In this document: one piece after another, positions 1 to 10,178 of the stretch
How the letters are laid out: the number at the start of each line of letters is the position of its first letter
Numbering within the stretch: the first letter of the stretch is position 1
From: Thinopyrum elongatum
Taxonomy: Eukaryota; Streptophyta; Magnoliopsida; Poales; Poaceae
Assembly (NCBI GenBank): GCA_011799875.1
Contig: JAAAXO010000119.1
Span: 616,380-680,379, forward strand
DNA: 64,000 nucleotides
Direction of reading: 5' to 3'
The notes under the pieces: generated by a model
What the model was told of the DNA's origin: nothing
Database searches by the model: none
What the model saw: the letters and a program-made list of their open reading frames with translations, nothing else
Translations under genes and position numbers: made by a program

Positions 1-1096
1 TGATTCTTTTTCTGTCATCTTTATTTTTCTGTCTAGTTTTTTATCATATTTATTTGAAAAAAATTTGGATCAATTTTTATGCATGCACGGTATTTACGTT
101 AGTATTCGAATTTTTCTATAACGTAGATACCGAAGGAGGTGACGGTGCCGCCAACTTCGCCGAGCTAGACTCCGACTACTCTGAACCAGGCAAGCATGTT
201 TGAACCTTTGATATGATGAGTGTTTTTCATGTTTGCTTGAGTGATTTTCTCATGGCATGTTTATATAAGCATTTGTGAATGTTATATCTCATGCAAAGCA
301 AGTTGCAAGTGAGCTTCGAAACTTGAGGTGTTCATATGATGGTGAGATAACCTGATCATGTGGTGGCATGATAGGTTGCAAGCTGGTATTGTTGAAGCAT
401 GCCAGTTCTATATCAACTGGTTAACTCCAGTATTAACGTGGATCAAGTCTTGTTCCCATTCGTCCCCTTTCCGCGCTGCCACATGTTTTCTGCAAAGAAT
501 GCGGTTTAGTAAGTTGCAAACCTCTTTCCTTGTACACACCAAATAGAGGGGCCGTGATGAGGGTTCCATGGCCCTGGATTAAAGCCCGTCATCCGGTCAG
601 GGGGCATGGGTGTTTCCGGTTTGGACCGAGAGGGGGGCACCCCTTAGAGCGCGCGATATAAATTTGATCCCATGCTATTCGAGGTGTTGGCCTCCCCGTC
701 TTAGAGTTTTTCTTGAACGTTGCCTAGTGTGATTCCTGGCAGCGGGATGTGGAATGGGTGTGTACTGGTTAGATGTGTTTCTTCTAAAATACCGTAAACG
801 GAACTAGTCCTTTGTGACTACTGAAATCCGTTGGTTGTGGGTAAATAGTACAAACTCTGTAGGGTCAAAACCATTCGAGTAACCATGTCCATGGTCAAGG
901 ACGTTGATTAACAGATCAGTGTCAGTCTCAGTGTTAGTCTCAGTGACAGTCTCCGGAGAGTAAGCATGTAACTGAGAGTGGTAAACCTGGCTGAATGTTA
1001 TTCCTGTGGATGGACTAACCAGTCTATCATTATGTACTGAATATTCCTTGGGATGATGTTACCTTCATGAGCTACTTGAATTTTGAATGACGAAAT

Positions 1097-1608
1097 ATAA
1101 GCCCTTTATGTGATGTCGCTCAGACGTTCGACTGTGGCATTCTTGTTATTTACTTTTGATATAAGCCCTTCATGTGATGTCACTCAGGCGTCCGACTGTG
1201 GCATTCTTGTTATTTAATTTGGATATAAGCCCTTTATGTGATGTCGCTCAGACGTTCGACTGTGGCATTCTTGTTATTTACTTTGGATATAAGCCCTTTA
1301 TGTGATGTCGCTCAGACGTCCGACTGTGGCATTCTTGTTATTTACTTTGGAAATAAGCCCTTTATGTGATGTCGCTCAGACGTCCGACTGTGGCATTCCT
1401 GTTATTTACTTTTGATATAAGCCCTTTATGAGATGTCGCTCAGACGTCCGACTGTGGCATCCTTGTTATTTACTTTCATTATAAGCCTTTTCGAGATGTC
1501 GCTTAGACGTCCGACTGTGGCACGTACTGCCATTTACTTTCAATATAAGCCCTTTATGTGGTGTCGCCTTGACGCCCGACTGCGGCATGTTAATTTATTT
1601 TTACCTTT
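1097..1608 (+). repeat. 64-bp minisatellite inside the 5' LTR, 8 copies
   Basis: The phrase ATAAGCCCTTTATGTGATGT recurs at 1097, 1161, 1225, 1289, 1353, 1417, 1481 and 1545, exactly 64 bp apart each time. The last copies are the most diverged. The same array, with the same copy number, is in the 3' LTR, so it predates this insertion. Confidence 0.95.
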
Positions 1609-1832
1609 CGAGGCGTCGCTTCAGACACCCGATCGGTCTTCAGCTATTTTATTGGGATTTCGGGAGGACTACCGCCTGACTTCCTTCTTATTTATCTTGC
1701 AGTGCAAATTTATTACCTGAGTATGCATTACTAACCTGCTCATGTGCATCATGTTTGCATTTGTTATATCTTATGTCCAAACTGTCTTGCGAGTACATTC
1801 AAATTACTCACCTGGCTTGTTGATTTGGCCAG

Positions 1833-1888
1833 ATGTTGACGAAGGCGATCTTATGGATGAAGAGTACGCTAGCGAGTCCGACGCCTAG
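1833..1888 (+). other. Acidic exon-like segment in 5' LTR
   Basis: After a pyrimidine-rich stretch ending TTTGGCCAG, a short frame encodes the acidic peptide VDEGDLMDEEYASESDA and stops at TAG 1886-1888. The 3' LTR has the same segment at 11809-11864. It could be a terminal exon of an LTR transcript; this is inferred from splice-acceptor-like context only. Confidence 0.35.
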
Positions 1889-1956
1889 AGGAGTCCTAGT
1901 CAGCCCCTTGCGATCCTGGAATCGGTCACTTGTATTATATACGCTTGCGCTACCCT

Positions 1957-1962
1957 AATAAA
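1957..1962 (+). terminator. Poly(A) signal AATAAA in 5' LTR
   Basis: Canonical AATAAA lies about 70 bp after the acidic exon-like segment and 330 bp before the LTR end. In the 3' LTR copy (11933-11938) it is the expected 3'-end signal of the element's transcript. Confidence 0.55.
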
Positions 1963-2291
1963 ATCATCGAGCCTCACTCCGGCGCTTGATGAGTTGTAAG
2001 ATTTTGGAGTCATGTCACCTACTTCACCGTGACATATCCACCACCACTTTTAATACAGATTAGTAGTTATGCCACCATACCCCTTTGTGTCATATCCGCC
2101 TTTATGTGTAATATTGGCGTGCTTGTAATAAATTGTTGAGCAGCCTCAGCAAAACCCTGTATAATATTTAGTACTTCTGGATTTCTGTATCAAGGATTTG
2201 TCTACCAGTAAGGAGGATTTTTCTATACTGGTCTGACGAAAGGGTCGGTTTTTCAATAAATGTTTTATTGGAAAACCGGTCCTGACAACCT

Positions 2292-2305
2292 TGGTATCAG
2301 AGCCA
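2292..2305 (+). other. Primer binding site for initiator tRNA-Met
   Basis: TGGTATCAGAGCCA begins 5 bp after the 5' LTR end. It is the standard plant PBS complementary to the 3' end of initiator tRNA-Met, used to prime minus-strand DNA synthesis. It fixes the 5' LTR boundary at 2287. Confidence 0.93.
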
Positions 2306-2454
2306 GGCTGATTGTAGGAAGCCACTAGGTGCGATCGCTAATCGGTTATTAGTGTAATAGGTGACTTTTCATCATTTTGCCAATTGTAGCAATTTTCTGT
2401 TAGTCATCATAAATTTATGATTTGACTATTTGGAATTTTTGTCTACTTTTGTAG

Positions 2455-3237
2455 ATGGCTGGCAGCGACTGTGAGTCACAGGTGTTCGCCAATGTACCTG
2501 ATGGGTTTATCAAGCTTCTCGCCTCCATCGCCAAGGTCGCGATCGGGCCATCGACTCGTCCGGAGTTCACACTCTACCAGCACAAGCTCAGCGATAGCGT
2601 GTCTATGCACCAGGCCATGGTGCAATTCAAGGGAGGACGTTCTGAGTCACACCGCTTCCGATGTGTTGGGAGGGCCATGCCTACGGAGAGGCATGCCATG
2701 CAGATGGCTGCCCGTGAGGCAATAGCTCGTCTCCGGGATGCTCTTCCTTCGATGAAGGCTCGGCGCTACCGCTACCTCCCATGCCACGTGCCATACACTT
2801 GTCACTATGCCTTCGCCTGCACTAGGGAAGAGAGAGATGTGGCTATTGAGATTCTTGTTGAGTACCTCAAAGCTCTTGAGGCAACTTTTGATAACCTCGT
2901 GGATGACTTTGTGGCTGCCCGTATGGACTTAGTTCAGGGCTGTACCGCCAACAGGAGGGAACTCCTTCATACAGCGCCACCACTGTCATACATCTCGTCC
3001 TCATCATCCTATGCACCTGCCATCTTAGCCACCGCTCGCCGCCTGCCTACCACTGAGGAGTTTGACCAAGTCATTGCTCCTACCCCAATTAGTGCTGCAC
3101 CACCTGCCACACCCGCACTAGCTCCACAACCCAGTGCTCCGCGCCTAGAGCCTATTAGTGAGGAGGAGGTTGAATCTCCAGCATCACTGGGACTTACCCT
3201 CGGCAGGCCGAGGGAAGTTTTTACCATCTCCGACTGA
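2455..3237 (+). CDS. Additional ORF upstream of gag, unknown function, weak dsRNA-binding-domain resemblance
   Basis: This intact 260-codon frame lies between the PBS and gag on the element's sense strand. I do not recognise a named family. The start ATG at 2455 is directly preceded by a pyrimidine-rich tract ending in TTTTGTAG, which resembles a splice acceptor, so the protein may be made from a spliced leader RNA (inference). Residues about 37-95 run from PEF, through an alternating stretch around HQAMVQF, to AMQMAAREAIARLR. This spacing and the C-terminal helix resemble a double-stranded-RNA-binding domain, but the conserved basic KKxAK is weak, so I treat it as fold similarity only. A middle segment carries CHYAFACTREERDVAIEIL. 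The C-terminal third (about 170-260) is rich in Ser, Pro and Ala and looks disordered. There is no signal peptide or membrane segment. Extra sense ORFs before gag are known in some plant LTR elements; their roles are mostly unknown. Confidence 0.7.
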   Translation: MAGSDCESQVFANVPDGFIKLLASIAKVAIGPSTRPEFTLYQHKLSDSVSMHQAMVQFKGGRSESHRFRCVGRAMPTERHAMQMAAREAIARLRDALPSMKARRYRYLPCHVPYTCHYAFACTREERDVAIEILVEYLKALEATFDNLVDDFVAARMDLVQGCTANRRELLHTAPPLSYISSSSSYAPAILATARRLPTTEEFDQVIAPTPISAAPPATPALAPQPSAPRLEPISEEEVESPASLGLTLGRPREVFTISD

Positions 3238-3569
3238 GCGCGCCGAGCAGCCGTGTGATATACCAGCTTGTATGATATGTTTATATGTATATAGGCTTGT
3301 TGAGAAGTAGTTTGTGTGCGCATCATTTAGGAACTCGGAGAAGTGCACTAGCCTAAATAACATGTCAGGAATGTGTACGCACATCCTGAGTGATGTATTG
3401 TATAATTACGGCTTGCTTGTAAGATATGTACTGAGCGGTCCTTCTCCATACGCAATCAAGTTTTTTCTTGAAAAATCTTGGAGTTTTTAAATCTCTACCT
3501 TTGCAAAATTATTTATTTTTGCTACTCAGTTTTTCTCATGAGTTCTGCCAAAATACCCCAGAGTGGAAA
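3238..3569 (+). other. Spacer between additional ORF and gag
   Basis: This is a 332-bp AT-rich stretch without a supported gene. It contains a pyrimidine-rich run ending in TTTTTGCTACTCAG at about 3528, a plausible splice acceptor 40 bp before the gag ATG. The gag frame is open upstream of that ATG, but the extra N-terminal sequence looks non-conserved. Confidence 0.5.
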
Positions 3570-4640
3570 ATGGCTCGTCCCTGGACTCGTTCCATGCCAA
3601 GTCCGCCAGAAGAAAATTATGGTACCCAGACAAGTAATAATATCACACAGGGGCACTCAAGTCAGCAAGGCAGTGAAGCAGCGTTTTCTCAAGTATGCCG
3701 CCTTTATGAACAAAGCCAGCAGCAGCATCAAGAAATGATGAACCATATTATCAATATGGGAAATCACCGCGAACCATACCAGCAGCATTCCAAATTGTCT
3801 GAACTACAAAAGACACGTCCCCCAACTTTTTCTCACACTGATAAACCGCTTGAGGCCGATGATTGCCTTTGAGACATTGAGAGGAAACTAATTATTGCAC
3901 AATGTTCGGACCGTGAGAAGGTACTTTATGCACCGCACTACCTCACTGGAGCAGCTGCATCATGGTGGGAAAACTTTCTACACATGCACCCCAATGAAAA
4001 CAACATCACCTGGGAGGAATTTAAGGAAAATTTTCGTGGGGCGCACATTCCCAGAAGTGTTATGAAAATCAAGAAAAGGGAGTTTGATGACCTCAAGCAG
4101 AGAAGCATGATAGTAACTGAGTACAATAGTCAGTTTACTCAATTATCTCGTTATGCCAACAAAGAACATATGACTGAAAATAGAAAGATGGAAAAATTTC
4201 TGGATGGTCTGGCACCAGCACTTAAATGCCAGCTGGTCGTGCACACCTTTCCATATTTCAAAATACTTGTGGACAAAGCTATTACATTGGAAAATGAGCG
4301 TCGCAGCTTGGAGGATTTTTGCAAGCGCAAAAGGGACAAGACTACTCATTCTCGCAACAACCGGAGCAAGATTGATTTTCAGAAAAATGGGGCGAACAAA
4401 TCCGCAACCAATGTTCCACGCCCAAACAAAAAATTTCATGCAAGGGACAAGGATTTTACGTATCGCCCAGGCGTTACTTGCTTCGCTTGTGGAGAGGAAG
4501 GACACTATGCCAAGCAGTGCCCAAAGCCGAGAAACTCGGCTCTCAAGCCGAACAACAGTGGAAATAATTCAGCTCCCAAGCGTAACAACTTCAACCCCAA
4601 TAACAATCACAAGAAGGGTCACGTGAACCATGTGACCAAG
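3570..4640 (+). pseudogene. gag: Gag (capsid/nucleocapsid) part of gag-pol, with premature stop
   Basis: Gag forms the virus-like particle and packages the RNA. I chose ATG 3570 because the frame upstream is low-complexity and looks like leader. The N-terminal about 100 codons are polar (Gln/His-rich). A TGA at 3870-3872 stops the frame just before the capsid core. The same frame then continues open to 6617, with the Retrotrans_gag-type block around WWENF, followed by WEEFKENF and [18 protein letters not shown] zinc knuckle ([14 protein letters not shown]) lies at 4479-4520 and is followed by an Asn/Lys-rich linker. The frame runs straight into protease with no stop, as in other chromoviruses that use one gag-pol ORF. 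The stop makes this copy a pseudogene unless it is read through. Confidence 0.92.
3870..3872 (+). other. In-frame TGA stop within gag
   Basis: TGA falls in the gag frame with open frame on both sides (to 3869 and from 3873 to 6617). The following GAC ATT GAG fits the start of the conserved capsid block, so this is a nonsense substitution and not a natural gene end. A C-to-T change at a CpG would explain it (inference). Confidence 0.85.
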
Positions 4641-6617
4641 GAGGAAGCACAGAATGCTCTGGACATCGTACTCGGTACGTTCCCTGTCAACACAATACCT
4701 GCCACGGTTTTGTTTGATTCTGGAGCTTCTCACTCGTTCGTTTCCAAGAAATTTGCTTTGCAACATGATTTTCTGATTCTCCCCTTAGAAAATTCCATGA
4801 CCATCAAGTCCCCCGGGATTAAGCAAGTCACTCAGAGTTTCTGCCAAGGTGTGGTTATTGAGATTGAGGGACTAAAGTTTCAAGCAAACCTCATTGTATT
4901 CGAAAATAAGGGACTGGATGTTATCCTAGGAATGGACTGGTTGACCACCAACAAGGGATTTATCGACTGCTTCAATCGGACTGTGATTCTCACTCATCAT
5001 CATGGGAAGACGATAAAAATTATAGCTCAAAATAGATCAATATCACTGCGACCAAGATTGAACAAGGTGGATATTTCAGAATTAAGTAAAGTTCCAGTGG
5101 TGTGTGAGTTTCCTGACGTATTTCCCAAAGAGCTACCAGGCATGCCACCAGACCGGGAAATAGAGTTCATGATTGAACTGGCACCTGGAACCACTCCCAT
5201 TTACAAGAAACCCTATAGAATGGCACCCTCCGAGTTGGTAGAATTGAAGAAGCAAATAAAAGAATTACTGGACAAAGGATTTATCCGGGCCAGCTCCTCA
5301 CCTTGGGGTTCACCAGTATTATTTGCCAAGAAAAAGGATGGGACACTAAGATTATGTATAGACTATCGAGCACTCAACATGGTCACCATCAAAAACAAAT
5401 ATCCGATGCCACGGATAAATGATTTATTCGACCAGCTCGCACAAGCCAAGGTTTTCTCAAAATTTGATTTAAGGTCGGGATATCATCAATTAAAAGTACG
5501 GACAGAAGATATTCCTAAGACAGCATTCACCTCCAGATACGGGTTATATGAATTTACAGTAATGCCGTTTGGACTGACAAACGCCCCCGCATATTTTGTC
5601 CACCTCATGAACAAAGTATTTATGAAATTTATGGACAAATTTGTGGTAGTGTTCATTGACGATATTTTAGTATATTCCAAGACACCAGAAGAACATGCTG
5701 AACATCTCAGAATTGTTCTGGGAGAGTTGAGGAAACATAAATTGTACGCCAAATTCAGCAAATGTGAATTTTGGTTAAAACAGGTTGGTTTTCTAGGCCA
5801 CGTATTAACCCAAGAAGGTGTCGCCGTGGACCCAGAAAAAGTCAAGGCCGTACTTGACTGGAAACCACCAGCCAACGTTATAGATGTACGAAGTTTTCTG
5901 GGAATGGCTGGATATTATAGAAGATTTATTGAGGGATTCTCCACCATAGCAAAACCTATGACACAGCTACTCAAGAAGGATAAAAAGTTTGTGTGGACTG
6001 AAGCTTGCGAGAAAAGTTTCCAAGAACTCAAAAGGAGATTAACAACAGCACTAGTATTGGTCGTGCCAGACATACACAAAATTTTTGAAGTATATTGCGA
6101 CGCGTCCCGGAAAGGCCTCGGATGCGTATTAATGCAAGAAGGCAAAGTAGTCGCATATGCTTCCAGGCAACTACGAAGGCATGAAGAAAATTATCCTACC
6201 CATGACTTGGAATTAGCAGCAGTTATTCATGCACTCAAAGAATGGAGGCACTTTTTGCTTGGGAATCGTTGTGAAATATATACGGACCATAAAAGCCTCA
6301 AATATATTTTCACACAACCAGAACTCAATTTACGACAACGGCGCTGGTTGGAATTAGTGAAAGATTATGATGTGGGCATTCACTACCATCCTGGAAAGGC
6401 GAATGTAGTGGCAGATACTCTCAGCCGAAACCCAAGCTCGGGCAACGACGGTCCACAAAACTTGAGACCTGAATTTCAGAGGGAGTTTGCCAAACTCAAC
6501 ATGGTGTTGGTCACTGAAGGCACTATGTCAAATTTGGAAATACAGCCCACCCTAATGGGACAGATTAAGAAAGCTCAGCATGGACACCCCAGCATCGAAG
6601 GCATAAAAAAAAAGTGA
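4641..6617 (+). pseudogene. pol: Pol part 1: aspartic protease, reverse transcriptase, RNase H
   Basis: This stretch is in the same frame as gag. The protease active site DSGA is at 4716-4727, within [13 protein letters not shown]. Reverse transcriptase runs from about 5130 to 5800, with [17 protein letters not shown], the FDLRSGYHQ block and the catalytic FIDD at 5652-5663; the last is the usual chromovirus form of the YxDD motif. RNase H follows, with its first catalytic Asp at 6099 (YCDAS), then [18 protein letters not shown], the TDHKSL block and the ADTLSR end. All catalytic motifs I looked for are present. The frame ends at TGA 6615-6617, immediately after an A9 run (6605-6613), while integrase continues in another frame. 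This part is therefore cut off from integrase by a frameshift. Confidence 0.94.
6605..6613 (+). other. Frameshift at an A9 homopolymer between RNase H and integrase
   Basis: The pol frame closes at 6617 just after nine A residues, and the integrase frame opens at 6614 in a different phase with no missing protein sequence evident. A one-base slip in the A run is the simplest explanation. A programmed frameshift is possible but is not usual at this place in chromoviruses. Confidence 0.8.
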
Positions 6618-8011
6618 GTCGGGGCAAGGCCTCAGAATTCGTCATAGACGATGAGGGAATATTATGGTACGGAGACAGGCTTTGCGTACCAAATATAAAG
6701 GACCTCAAACAACAAATTTTGGCTGAAGGCCACACCGCTCCATATTCAATCCACCCTGGAGGGACCAAAATGTACAAGGACATTCAGGAAAAATTTTGGT
6801 GGCACGGTATGAAGAGGGATATAGCCACTTTCATTACATGTTGTGATTCATGTCAGCGCATTAAAGCCGAGCACCAAAAACCAGCAGGACTATTACAACC
6901 AAACAAAATACCTGAATGGAAGTGGGACGAAATTGGAATGGATTTTATTGTCGGACTACCTCGGTCACGACACAGAAATGATGCCATATGGGTCATCACA
7001 GATAGATTAACCAAGGTGGCACATTTTATTCCAGTAAAGTCAACCCACACCACTCAAAAGCTTGCCAAACTTTATCTCTCCCGTATTGTTTGTCTGCATG
7101 GAGTTCCAAAGACTATAATATCCGACAGAGGCACTCAATTCGTCTCTAGATTTTGGGATCATTTACAACAAGCTCTGGGAACTCAACTAGTATTCAGCAT
7201 AGCATACCACCCCCAGACAGGAGGACAGACTGAACGTGTGAACCAAATTCTAGAAGACATGCTAAGAGCATGTATTCTCACCTATGGAACCAGTTGGGAA
7301 GAAAGCTTACCATATGCCGAGTTCGCGTACAACAACAGTTACCAAGCCAGTCTACAAATGGCACCTTTTGAAGCCTTGTATGGGCGAAGATGCCGTACCC
7401 CATTAAATTGGTCAGAAACAGGAGACAGTCGTATCTTCGGCCCAAACATGCTCAAGGAAGCTGAGGAGAAAGTTAAACTAATCAGGGATCGACTCAAGAC
7501 AGCCCAGAGCCGACAAAAGAGTTATTACGATCAAAAACATCGTGAAGTCAGTTTTGAACCCGGTGAATATGTGTATCTAAGAGTATCCCCTATGAGGGGC
7601 CTGCAGCGATTCAAAGTTAAAGGAAAGCTAGCACCACGATTTATTGGGCCCTTCTGTGTGATTGCATGAAGAGGCACAGTGGCCTACCAGCTAGACCTAC
7701 CTGAAGAACTGTCAGACATCCATGACGTGTTCCACATCTCACAGCTGAGGAAGTGTGTAAGCAACCCAGAGAAGCATGTATCTCATGAGAGCATTGACGT
7801 ACAACCAGACCTCACCTACAGGGAACGTCCAATAAAAATATTGGAGGAGTCCGAAAGGAGGACCCGTCAGAAGACAATTAAGTTTTTCAAGGTTCAGTGG
7901 AGCAATCACACCGAGGATGAAGCAACATGGGAAAGAGAGGATTTTCTTCGGGCAGAGTACCCACACCTATTTGAGGATCAGCTGAAATCTCGGGGACGAG
8001 ATTTTTCCTAA
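6614..8011 (+). pseudogene. pol: Pol part 2: integrase with C-terminal chromodomain, split by a stop
   Basis: Integrase inserts the element's DNA into the host genome. The N-terminal HHCC zinc region runs from about 6730 to 6855 (HTAPYSIH, then CDSC). The catalytic D-D-E residues are at 6941 (GMDF), 7124 (ISDRGTQF) and 7232 (GGQTERVNQ); the last two are separated by 35 residues as expected. The conserved AYNNSYQ and APFEALYGR blocks follow. A TGA at 7667-7669 cuts the frame just before its C-terminal part, which continues in the same phase with VAYQLDLPEEL and HDVFHISQLRK. A chromodomain-like end (about 7840-7985) holds ILEESERR and FKVQWSNHTEDEATWE, the part expected to steer insertion to marked chromatin. 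The natural stop TAA at 8009-8011 overlaps the polypurine tract. There is no start codon of its own; it was part of one gag-pol frame. Confidence 0.93.
7667..7669 (+). other. In-frame TGA stop in the integrase C-terminal region
   Basis: The integrase frame (phase of 6614) meets TGA here, and the same phase continues open to 8011 with recognisable C-terminal integrase and chromodomain sequence. It separates the catalytic core from the chromodomain. Confidence 0.85.
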
Positions 8012-8020
8012 GGGGGTAGG
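8010..8020 (+). other. Polypurine tract
   Basis: AAGGGGGTAGG lies directly before the 3' LTR start TGTTGTAACA and primes plus-strand DNA synthesis. It overlaps the last base pairs of the pol stop codon. Confidence 0.88.
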
Positions 8021-9312
8021 TGTTGTAACACTCCAAAATTTTTGATTTGGTTTTTTTTATCAAATTCTTTATTTGATTGGAAGGAGGTTATTTAATTTTT
8101 TCTAAAAGACTCTCCTTCTCAAATCTTTTTATGACAAATATTTTATGAGTTCTTCCCAATCTTGATTTTTGGACTTGAGGGTTTTTCATCATGTGTTGGC
8201 TCAACACAAATACTTTTTGGTGGTTTTACAAATTCTTTTATTAAAAAGAAATCCTATAAATTTTTGGATTTCTACTTCCCTATTCAAAAATACTCTCTTG
8301 CCATGACCTAGGTAGAAAACTTTCTTCCAAAACCCTCCTCCCTACTTTGGGTCAAGTCTTGCACCTTATTCCAGCAAGTTTTAACCTATTTCAGATTTTT
8401 ATTCTAATTGTTTTTCTTCCAAACAATTTTCTGTCATTTATTTGGACCTAGGTGATTTACAAAGGAACTCCCAGATTCCTTTCAGTATTGGTCCCAAATA
8501 AATCCTCTGGCTAGTCCTTAGTACCCACAACCTAGATCCATCATGATCTGCTGGTCCACAGTTCAAAATTTTCAAAATTTGCTTGCTGCAATTTTGGACC
8601 AGGTTTGCCATTTTTGATAAAATTCATTCTTTTCTTTTTCAAAAAAATTCTGGGAAAATTTAGGCAGTCTCAGGATGCATCAAGAGACCGCCCCACCAAG
8701 TTTCAGCTCAAGGAAAATATTCCACGTGCGTAAATCATTTCGTCGAACAGGTGGCCGGCACTGTTCCTATCAAATTCAGAAAAGTTCAGTGTTGGGTTCA
8801 GAGTCAGTGTCGTTTTCTTCAGAACCTCGTCGTTGATCTCGCCAGTGCACGTGTTGGCGCCTTGCTCATTGCTCCCCCTTCTTATCTAGTGCACCGCATG
8901 GATGCTTGGCCGGTTGCGAGCGTCGGTGGCGACGTGTCACGTCAACTCCGGCGCCTTCCGCAGTGGCAGTACCGCCCGTGGCGACCAGCAGAGGCCAGCG
9001 CTGCAGTACGGCGCCGCTCCACACCGCCCACACCACCCTGAGCCTCCGCGTGGCCATCCTCTTCACTGGGCACGCTGCAGAACCGTCGCCGTGGCCTAAG
9101 CAGCGCGGAGCGCGCTCTCTGCCGCCGATGAGCCCGTGAGCTCCGTCCCATCGAAACCACGGGAGCAGGCCAAATCCGACCAAGTTTAACCGTTGAATGG
9201 AGCCAGTGGACCAATCCGAAGGCGCCCAATCGCCTTGACCTTCCGTCCAATCCCTGCCTCGCCGTAATTGCTTGTCGGAGTGATCCCGTTCTCGGCAACC
9301 ACCTCGAGCCGG

Positions 9313-9322
9313 CTATTAATAG
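9313..9322 (+). promoter_or_regulatory. TATA-like box of the LTR promoter
   Basis: CTATTAATAG lies at the border between a GC-rich stretch and a C/T-rich stretch, about 1.29 kb into the LTR. The solo LTR in this window has CTATAAATAG in a very similar context (GCCGGCTAT...), which supports a conserved promoter position. Transcription would start about 30 bp downstream (inference). Confidence 0.5.
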
Positions 9323-9464
9323 ATGCCCCCGAGCTCGTTTTCGACACAGCACCTGTCCTCCTCTCCTCAGAGCCTCGCCACACTCATCAGAGGGCCTCGG
9401 GAGAGCCTTCTTCCCCGACTCCGGCCGCCCCGATCCGCTTCAGGCTCCGGCAAGATCCACTCTG

Positions 9465-10101
9465 GTGAGTGCGCCCCCGCTTCCCAAACTTTGCCAGTAG
9501 CCTCCTAGTGCACCCACTTCCCTAACCCGCACTTCAATTTGGCGTTTGCAGCTCTCTTCGGAGAAATCCATCCTCGACCGAACCGCCGTCCGCCGGAGTG
9601 GAAGCCGCCGTCGACGTGGTGCTCCCCGATGCCTACTTCCACGACCCACCGACGCGGAACTGTCCTGTGAGTGCAACCATACCCTTGCCCTCCTCTGGTT
9701 CGCCATCGATCGCCGCCGGCGATCATCGTTCACCTCTGCCGCCGGTGGGATTTTCAAACCTGACATGCGGGACCCCTTAGTCAGCCTCTCCTCTATTTTC
9801 TTTCGAACCGTTTTCTGAAAGCGCCTTCGGGCAAAGTATGTTTTCCCTTTAGGTTTGGCGTATTTCTATCCGAAGCATTTTTTTTCAAACTAGCCCCTGG
9901 ATAGTTTCTGTTTCATCACAAATTAGTCCCTGGACCAAAACCTTAATAACTTTTAAACAAAAGATGATTTTGAGTTGATTCTTTTTCTGTCATCTTTATT
10001 TTTCTGTCTAGTTTTTTATCATATTTATTTTAAAAAAATTTGGAACAATTTTTATGCACACATTGTATTTACATTAGTATTCGAATTTTTCTATAATGTA
10101 G
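9465..10101 (+). other. Splice-like signals in the LTR leader
   Basis: Downstream of the TATA-like box there are two donor-like GTGAGT sites (9465-9470 and 9667-9672), and acceptor-like tracts ending TTTGCAG at 9551 and ATAATGTAG at 10101. Together they outline small exons of about 120 bp and 115 bp and a third beginning at 10102. This is inferred from motif order only. Confidence 0.3.
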
Positions 10102-10178
10102 ATACCGAAGGAGGTGACGGTGCCGCCAACTTCGCCGAGCTAGACTCCGACTACTCTGAAGCAAGCAAGCATGTTTGA
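10102..10178 (+). other. Acidic exon-like segment in 3' LTR
   Basis: After the acceptor-like ATAATGTAG a frame encodes TEGGDGAANFAELDSDYSEA and closes at TGA 10176-10178. The 5' LTR keeps it at 127-203. Its composition is unlike the AT-rich surroundings. Whether it is translated is unknown. Confidence 0.3.

Larger units (their letters stand above)
1..2287 (+). repeat. 5' LTR, 3' portion only (R/U5 side)
   Basis: Position 1 corresponds to 9976 of the 3' LTR, and the match continues to the shared terminal CCTGACA ending at 2287. The upstream ~1.95 kb, including U3 and the TATA region, lies outside the window. It holds a 64-bp minisatellite, a poly(A) signal and two short acidic exon-like segments (127-203 and 1833-1888). 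No host gene is visible. Confidence 0.93.

Noticed and set aside
358..546. 62-codon frame in the 5' LTR repeated at 10333-10521 in the 3' LTR
   Set aside because: Its duplication only reflects the two LTRs. It has no recognisable domain and substitutions change residues freely.
4143..4505. Minus-strand frames under gag-pol
   Set aside because: They are antisense shadows of a well-supported coding frame with conserved protein motifs on the plus strand.
6605..6617. Programmed frameshift between RNase H and integrase
   Set aside because: Chromoviruses normally encode gag-pol in one frame here, the site is a plain A run, and the element has two other lesions, so a decay mutation is more likely. 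An intact relative with the same shift would reopen the question.
8751..9818. GC-rich open frames in the 3' LTR on both strands
   Set aside because: High GC lowers stop frequency. The frames overlap on opposite strands, lack domains and sit around the LTR promoter.
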